Of a stretch of DNA of 11,377 nucleotides, positions 7,024 to 11,377 are shown piece after piece (the stretch's first letter is position 1; the number at the start of each line of letters is the position of its first letter). The notes beneath the pieces are model-generated. The model had not been told where the DNA came from. It did no database searches and worked only from the letters and a program-made list of their open reading frames with translations. The position numbers and the translations under genes are program-made. Source of the stretch: Bacteroidaceae bacterium (GTDB lineage Bacteria; Bacteroidota; Bacteroidia; Bacteroidales; Bacteroidaceae); contig CAAHEN010000234.1 in the NCBI GenBank assembly GCA_900772575.1, positions 1-11,377 on the forward strand. The letters run 5' to 3'.

Positions 7024-8517
7024 TCAGAGCTTCACCCGCTCCTTGGTTCCCTTCGATTCGTTCTGCAAGCGGTCGAGCGCTGTGACGATGTAGGTGTATT
7101 TGGTCTCGCCGTCGTCGTAGGGCAGTCGTATGAATGTGTCGGGCGTGATATCGACGAGGTGGTCAGCATTGCTCAGGTCGGTCTTCTCGCCTTTGGCAAA
7201 GCGGTAGACGGCATAGTAGCGGGCGGCGTCCATTTCGTCGCTGGCCTTCGGTGCTGTCCAGAAGAGGTAATAGCCGTCTGGCATCCAGAGCGCTTTGAGT
7301 TTGCGCGGTTTGCGCGGTGCCTTCTTGTCGATGAAGGGCATGAGCGGTTGCAGGGCCGGTCGTTGCTGATAGACCTTTTGCAGTGCTGTGGCATAGTTGC
7401 CCTCGTTGCGCACGACGGCGGCAGAGTACCAGAGGCAGTTGCCGACGACGCCGCGTGTGGCTCGCTGGATGCGGAACTTCTCAGGCATCTGGTTGACCGA
7501 CGGGTTGTTGAGGTCTGGTGCCTTGACCGTGCGCTCCACGTCCTGCCCAATGATGAGCGGACGTCCCGCTGCGTAGCGGCCCCACCATTCGACGAGCGTC
7601 GCATAGTCTGCCGCCTTGTGCCCAATCTCCCAGTAGAGCTGTGGGATGTTGTAGTCCACCCAGCCCTGGCTGATCCAGTAGAGCACGTCGGCGTAGAGGT
7701 CATCGTAGTTTTGCAAGCCGCCGGTCTGGCTGCCGGGGATGTTGCCGCCGGAGCGGGCGTTGTGATAGATGCCAAAGGGGGCGACACCGAACTTCACCCA
7801 AGGCTTGACCGCCCGCAGCGTGTCGTGCAGCATCTGTATGGCGCGGTTGACGTTCTGTCGGCGCCAGTCGCCGCGGTCTGTCAGTCCATTGCTGTATTTG
7901 GCGAACGACTTGTCGTCGGGAATCGGCTGCCCTGCGGCTGGATAGGGGTAGAAGTAGTCATCGATGTGCAGTCCGTCGACGTCATAGCGGCGCACGATGT
8001 CTGCGGCGATGCGGCAGATGTAAACACGGTTTTCCTGTAGTGCCGGATCCATGATGAGCAGGCCGTCGTAACTGAAGCAACGCTCTGGGTGCTGGATGTA
8101 GTAGTGCGTCGTGGCCAGTTCGGTTGTGCCTTTCGTCTTGGCGCGGAAGGGATTGATCCAGGCGTGCAGCTCCATGCCGCGACGGTGGCACTGCTCCACC
8201 ATCCAAGCCAGTGGATCCCAATAGGGCTGTGGGGCACGGCCCTGCTGTCCGGTGAGAAAACGGCTCCATGGCTCGTAGGGACTGGCGTAGAGGGCGTCGG
8301 CCTCACCGCGCACTTGGAACATGATGGCGTTGACGCCGCAGGCTTTGAGCACGTCGAGCTGGTGCGTCAGGTTGGCCTGCATCTGGGTGCGATCCATGCC
8401 TTGAAACTGGCCATTGATGATTTGTATCCATGCGCCGCGAAACTCGCGTTTGGGCATGGACTGTGCCGTGACGGCTAGGGTGCAGAGAGATAGGAGTAGC
8501 GTCAGGAAACTTCGCAT
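7024..8517 (-). CDS. Exported family-10-like glycoside hydrolase with Fn3-like C-terminus
   Basis: A 497-residue protein of the GHL10/COG1649 group (YngK, E. coli DigH/YddW). An N-terminal signal peptide ends near AVTAQS (15-20). The domain opens with REFRGAWI (24-31), the family hallmark. The TIM-barrel continues with FQVRGEADALY (67-77), MELHAWINPFRA (115-126), DGLHIDDYFYPYP (181-193, with the invariant Asp pair D186-D187), FGVAPFGIY (243-251) and NIPQLYWEIG (290-299). Residues about 400-490 form a fibronectin type III-like domain ending in YTYIVTALDRLQNES. E. coli DigH is known to cleave peptidoglycan glycan strands lacking stem peptides, so a role in wall turnover is a fair inference, but other glycans are possible. 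No lipobox is seen, so the product is probably periplasmic or secreted. It starts at ATG 8517, preceded by a hairpin at 8599-8634, and is probably cotranscribed with thrA. Confidence 0.88.
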   Translation of the reverse strand: MRSFLTLLLSLCTLAVTAQSMPKREFRGAWIQIINGQFQGMDRTQMQANLTHQLDVLKACGVNAIMFQVRGEADALYASPYEPWSRFLTGQQGRAPQPYWDPLAWMVEQCHRRGMELHAWINPFRAKTKGTTELATTHYYIQHPERCFSYDGLLIMDPALQENRVYICRIAADIVRRYDVDGLHIDDYFYPYPAAGQPIPDDKSFAKYSNGLTDRGDWRRQNVNRAIQMLHDTLRAVKPWVKFGVAPFGIYHNARSGGNIPGSQTGGLQNYDDLYADVLYWISQGWVDYNIPQLYWEIGHKAADYATLVEWWGRYAAGRPLIIGQDVERTVKAPDLNNPSVNQMPEKFRIQRATRGVVGNCLWYSAAVVRNEGNYATALQKVYQQRPALQPLMPFIDKKAPRKPRKLKALWMPDGYYLFWTAPKASDEMDAARYYAVYRFAKGEKTDLSNADHLVDITPDTFIRLPYDDGETKYTYIVTALDRLQNESKGTKERVKL

Positions 8518-8598
8518 TGGTGTGTCTGGTCTGGGTGTTGGGAGATGGGATTGGTGAAAGTGCTTTTTTGTGCGGCAAGCCGTGCCGGGCTAATTAAC

Positions 8599-8634
8599 CG
8601 GGGCGCAGCGGTTGCGGGAACTCGCTGCGCCCCG
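8599..8634 (-). terminator. GC-rich 12-pair hairpin after the FKBP gene
   Basis: CGGGGCGCAGCG (8599-8610) and CGCTGCGCCCCG (8623-8634) are exact reverse complements around a 12-base loop. The hairpin lies about 50 bases past the FKBP stop codon in a 169-base gap. On the minus strand it is followed by GTTAATTAG rather than a clean T run, so it may be a terminator of lower efficiency, an RNA-stabilising 3' end, or a partial block limiting expression of the hydrolase gene. Confidence 0.5.
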
Positions 8635-8686
8635 TATAGTCTCACGGTGGCCCTTCGGGAGGGCGCTTCGCGATGTGCTGGAGGCT

Positions 8687-9367
8687 TTACTGCCACGGCC
8701 CGGCGACGACGCCCTTGCGGTAGTAGGCCTTCAGCTCCATATCGTAGATGAGTGTGCTGTAGGCCGGGATGGTGGTCGTGGCACTGCTGCCGTAGCCCAG
8801 CGCTTGTGGTATGTAGACACGCCAGCGGTCACCGATGCGCATGCGCATCAGCGCGGTGGTGAATCCTTCGACACTGTTGCTGACGGCGAGCAGGGCCGGC
8901 GAGCAGTATTCTGGACTGAACACGACAGCGCTGTCTTTCACCGTACCTGTGTAGGCGAACATCAGCCCCTTGGTGCGGGACTCCAGGTCGGTGCTCAGGC
9001 TGTTGGGCATCAGGCGGCCGATGAAGTTGACGCGGACACTGTCGGTGTAGTAAGGGTAACCGCTGCCCGTTCCCTTGTGCAGCACGCGTACGGCAATAGA
9101 GTCACTGGCTGAGGCTTCGGCAGTGGCCGATTTGGCATAACTGCGGTAGACGCGCCAGTCACAATGCTCTTCCCAGCTGTTGCCATAGGCCGCTTTGGCT
9201 GTTGCCGCCTCAGCCGCGGCTTGGCGCAGGGTCTGTGTGAAGTAGTCGTTGTTGCGGGCCTGCCAGTTGGTATATTCGGTGTCTTCCGTGCCGTCGCTCT
9301 CGGAGCAGGCCGTGAAGCCGAGCGCCGCGGCGAGCAGGAGCAGGCGTGCGCACATCTTGAGTTTCAT
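8687..9367 (-). CDS. FKBP-type peptidyl-prolyl isomerase lipoprotein
   Basis: A 226-residue lipoprotein with one FKBP domain, expected to help fold proteins in the periplasm or at the outer membrane. The signal peptide runs to lipobox FTAC, with the lipidated cysteine at 21. An acidic linker and a helical segment (about 30-75) precede the FKBP domain (about 90-214). Its landmarks are VRVNFIGRL (111-119), VEGFTTALMRMRIGD (166-180), IPQALGYG (186-193) and IPAYSTLIYDMEL (200-212). Compared with human FKBP12, the Tyr82 equivalent is kept, but Tyr26 and Trp59 appear as Phe and the Asp of the FDSS motif appears as Ser, so activity may be reduced. I chose ATG 9367; an in-frame TTG two codons upstream (9373) is less likely. 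It follows glyS by about 70 bases with no terminator or promoter seen, suggesting cotranscription. Confidence 0.88.
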   Translation of the reverse strand: MKLKMCARLLLLAAALGFTACSESDGTEDTEYTNWQARNNDYFTQTLRQAAAEAATAKAAYGNSWEEHCDWRVYRSYAKSATAEASASDSIAVRVLHKGTGSGYPYYTDSVRVNFIGRLMPNSLSTDLESRTKGLMFAYTGTVKDSAVVFSPEYCSPALLAVSNSVEGFTTALMRMRIGDRWRVYIPQALGYGSSATTTIPAYSTLIYDMELKAYYRKGVVAGPWQ

Positions 9368-9440
9368 AGACAATGGTCGTGTGGAGTTGGCCGCTGCCGC
9401 GTCCTGCCTTGTGCAGGCATGGCGGGCGGCTGTGTGTGGT

Positions 9441-10982
9441 TTACTTCAGTTTTTTGAGCAGTGACGTGATGCTGACCTTCTCCTCGATGAGGCCGAGAAG
9501 GCTGTCGATGCTGACGCGTTCCTGCTTCATCGTGTCGCGGTCGCGGAGCGTGACGCAGTTGTCTTTCAGCGTGTCGTGATCGATTGTGATACAGTAGGGC
9601 GTGCCGATGGCGTCCTGCCGACGATAGCGCTTGCCGATGGAGTCCTTCTCCTCATACTTGCAGTTGAAGTGGAAGCGCAGGTCGTTCATGATCTCGTGTG
9701 CTTTCTCGGGCAGGCCGTCTTTCTTGACGAGCGGCAGGATAGCCAGTTTGACAGGGGCCAGCGGTGCCGGCAGTTTGAGCACGGTGCGTGTTTCGCCGCC
9801 TTCGAGCTGTTCCTCTTCGTAGCTGTGGCACATAATGCTGAGGAACATGCGGTCTACGCCGATGGAGGTCTCGATGACATAGGGGGTGTAGCTTTCGTTG
9901 GTCTCAGGGTCGTAGTATTCTATCTTGCGGCCGGAGAACTTGGCGTGCTGCGAGAGATCGAAGTTGGTGCGTGAGTGGATACCTTCCACCTCCTTGAAGC
10001 CGAAGGGCATCTTGAACTCGATGTCGCTGGCGGCATTGGCGTAGTGGGCCAGCTTCTCGTGGTCGTGGAAGCGGTAGTTCTCATCGCCGAAGCCGAGGGC
10101 CTCGTGCCAGGCCAGGCGCGTCTGTTTCCACTGCTTGAACCAGTCGAGCTCCGTGCCGGGCTTGACAAAGAACTGCATCTCCATCTGCTCGAACTCGCGC
10201 ATACGGAAGATGAACTGGCGGGCGACGATTTCGTTACGGAAGGCCTTGCCTATCTGGGCAATGCCGAACGGAATCTTCATGCGGCCGGTCTTCTGCACGT
10301 TGAGGTAATTGACGAATATACCCTGTGCCGTCTCTGGGCGTAGATAGATGGTCGAGGCGCCGTCGGCCGTCGAGCCCACTTCTGTCTTGAACATGAGGTT
10401 GAACTGGCGCACGTCGGTCCAGTTGCGCGTCCCCGAGATGGGGCAGGCGATGCCCTCATCGAGGATTATCTGCTTCAGTTCGGCCAGATCCATGGCATTC
10501 ATGGCGTCGCTGTAGCGCTGGTGCAGGGCATCGCGTTTCTGCTGGTGCTCCAGCACGCGGCCGTTGGTGGCCCGGAACTCAGCCTCGTCGAAGGCGGCGC
10601 CGAAGCGCTTGCGGGCTTTGGCCACCTCCTTGTCTATTTTCTCGTCGTACTTGGCGATCTGGTCTTCGATGAGCACATCGGCGCGGTAGCGCTTCTTCGA
10701 GTCGCGGTTGTCGATGAGGGGGTCATTGAAGGCGTCCACGTGTCCCGAGGCTTTCCAGATGGTGGGATGCATGAAGATGGCCGAGTCGAGGCCAACGATG
10801 TTCTCGTGCAGACGCACCATCGCCTGCCACCAGTATTGCTTGATATTGTTTTTCAGCTCGACGCCGTTCTGACCATAGTCATACACGGCGGCAAGCCCGT
10901 CATAGATTTCGCTGGAGGGGAATACGAATCCATATTCCTTGCAGTGGGATACGATTTTCTTGAATACGTCTTCTTGAGCCAT
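9441..10982 (-). CDS. glyS: Glycine-tRNA ligase (single-chain type)
   Basis: A 513-residue cytoplasmic class II aminoacyl-tRNA synthetase of the dimeric single-chain type, unlike the two-subunit enzyme of E. coli. It attaches glycine to tRNA-Gly using ATP. The N-terminus SSEIYDGLAAVYDYG (23-37) is diagnostic. LRPETAQGIFVNY (214-226) and class II motif 2, FRNEI...FRMREFEQME (248-268), form the ATP and acceptor-end site. Motif 3 is ETSIGVDRMF (371-380), with the conserved Arg at 378. The anticodon-binding domain starts at about 403 (KLPAPLAPVKLAILPLVKK) and runs to the end. An insertion rich in charged residues (about 105-170) is normal for this type. The start is ATG 10982, about 30 bases after a -7 box. 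The length is normal and no key motif is missing. It appears to be the first gene of a glyS-FKBP unit. Confidence 0.97.
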   Translation of the reverse strand: MAQEDVFKKIVSHCKEYGFVFPSSEIYDGLAAVYDYGQNGVELKNNIKQYWWQAMVRLHENIVGLDSAIFMHPTIWKASGHVDAFNDPLIDNRDSKKRYRADVLIEDQIAKYDEKIDKEVAKARKRFGAAFDEAEFRATNGRVLEHQQKRDALHQRYSDAMNAMDLAELKQIILDEGIACPISGTRNWTDVRQFNLMFKTEVGSTADGASTIYLRPETAQGIFVNYLNVQKTGRMKIPFGIAQIGKAFRNEIVARQFIFRMREFEQMEMQFFVKPGTELDWFKQWKQTRLAWHEALGFGDENYRFHDHEKLAHYANAASDIEFKMPFGFKEVEGIHSRTNFDLSQHAKFSGRKIEYYDPETNESYTPYVIETSIGVDRMFLSIMCHSYEEEQLEGGETRTVLKLPAPLAPVKLAILPLVKKDGLPEKAHEIMNDLRFHFNCKYEEKDSIGKRYRRQDAIGTPYCITIDHDTLKDNCVTLRDRDTMKQERVSIDSLLGLIEEKVSITSLLKKLK

Positions 10983-11016
10983 AGCTTCAATGTATAGTGA
11001 TATGATTATATGGCCG

Positions 11017-11024
11017 CAAAGTTA
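11017..11024 (-). promoter_or_regulatory. -7 box of the glyS promoter
   Basis: TAACTTTG on the minus strand matches TAnnTTTG. With transcription starting about seven bases on, the leader before the glyS ATG (10982) would be about 30 bases. The -33 element is weak: TTCG sits about 20 bases upstream instead of TTTG. No T-box or other leader structure is visible in so short a leader. Confidence 0.6.
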
Positions 11025-11040
11025 GTGAAATCCGGTGGAA

Positions 11041-11233
11041 TATCCGAATGAATTTGTGGAAATGCGGTGCGCTGGGGCAATGGCACGGCACTGGCTGGGT
11101 CAACCGAAGCGCCCGTCGGCGCGCCGTGCGGCCATCTTGGCAGTACCGTTACATACAATTATTGCTGTCCGGTAGAACTTTTGAACCTGTTCAGGACATC
11201 TCGAAGTCCCGGGACGGGGCGACGTATCATCCA
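11041..11233. other. Gene-free right flank inside the repeat arm
   Basis: I see no gene here. It holds two perfect 10-base palindromes, CGGCGCGCCG (11117-11126) and GTCCCGGGAC (11206-11215). It also has the ATTGCTGTCCG motif (11161-11171) shared with the left flank, and an inverted repeat TGAAC-CT-GTTCA (11182-11193) bracketed by TGTCC (11166-11170) and GGACA (11194-11198). About 50 bases here (roughly 11176-11230) have no counterpart in the left flank. Confidence 0.5.
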
Positions 11234-11377
11234 TCGCACACCATCATTACACATCCAATAAACGCACACCGCTCTTTGGATTTCGTGATGGCTTTCAGGC
11301 ACACGAGAAGTCAGTCCCAGAGCCAGCGTAGCTCCCATGCCGGTCTGAAATTTGAGTTTAACACTGCTTGCTTTCGG
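11234..11377 (+). repeat. Right arm of the end-to-end inverted repeat
   Basis: This is the inverted partner of 52-194. The last 27 bases (11351-11377) are identical to the reverse complement of 52-78. They include the TTG (11368-11370) that in the left arm serves as the -33 element. If the match continues, a TAnnTTTG box would fall at about 11391-11398, just outside the window, and drive transcription rightward. The arm cannot be shown to be complete because the window ends in it. Confidence 0.7.

Noticed and set aside
6814..8040. 408-codon open frame on the plus strand
   Set aside because: It lies antisense to thrA and the hydrolase gene, both with clear family motifs. Long antisense frames are expected in GC-rich genes, and the translation shows no domain.
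9403..9417. Small hairpin CCTGC/GCAGG between glyS and the FKBP gene
   Set aside because: Only five pairs and no T run, so it does not look like a terminator.
10983..11040. T-box or other riboswitch before glyS
   Set aside because: The predicted leader is only about 30 bases, too short for a T-box.
1..11377. CRISPR array, tRNA or rRNA genes, intact transposase
   Set aside because: I saw no regularly spaced repeats, no tRNA-like cloverleaf and no transposase or integrase motifs in either flank.

Overview
The window reads as a piece of chromosome from a Bacteroidota bacterium, most likely Prevotellaceae. Four things point there: a PorW/SprE lipoprotein of the type IX secretion system (found only in this phylum), a fused aspartokinase/homoserine dehydrogenase, start sites without Shine-Dalgarno sequences, and -7 boxes of the phylum's TAnnTTTG type. 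The genes look GC-rich by eye, which would suit one of the higher-GC oral or gut Prevotella; the genus is an inference.

Six genes are supported, all on the minus strand, so transcription runs right to left. In that order they are: glycyl-tRNA synthetase (10982-9441), an FKBP-type prolyl isomerase lipoprotein (9367-8687), an exported family-10-like glycoside hydrolase with a C-terminal Fn3-like domain (8517-7024), ThrA (6950-4524), PorW/SprE (4441-1505), and a hotdog-fold PaaI-type thioesterase (1336-857). A -7 box lies just upstream of glyS. A GC-rich hairpin separates the FKBP gene from the hydrolase gene, and a strong A/T-flanked hairpin follows thrA. The likely units are glyS-FKBP, hydrolase-thrA, then porW and the thioesterase, the last two without clear promoters.

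There is no single pathway. glyS serves translation and thrA serves amino-acid synthesis. The FKBP lipoprotein, the hydrolase and PorW all act in or across the cell envelope. The thioesterase has no known substrate.

The two ends, 1-856 and 10983-11377, hold no convincing gene. They carry degenerate arms of an inverted repeat (52-194 and 11234-11377). The outermost 27 bases of the two arms match exactly and contain the TTG (-33) part of a Bacteroidota promoter pointing out of the window. In the left arm the full promoter is visible. The left flank also has two strong hairpins and a cluster of short repeats. These flanks are the least explained part of the window. The coding part is ordinary core genome, and I do not see a clear undescribed multi-gene system.
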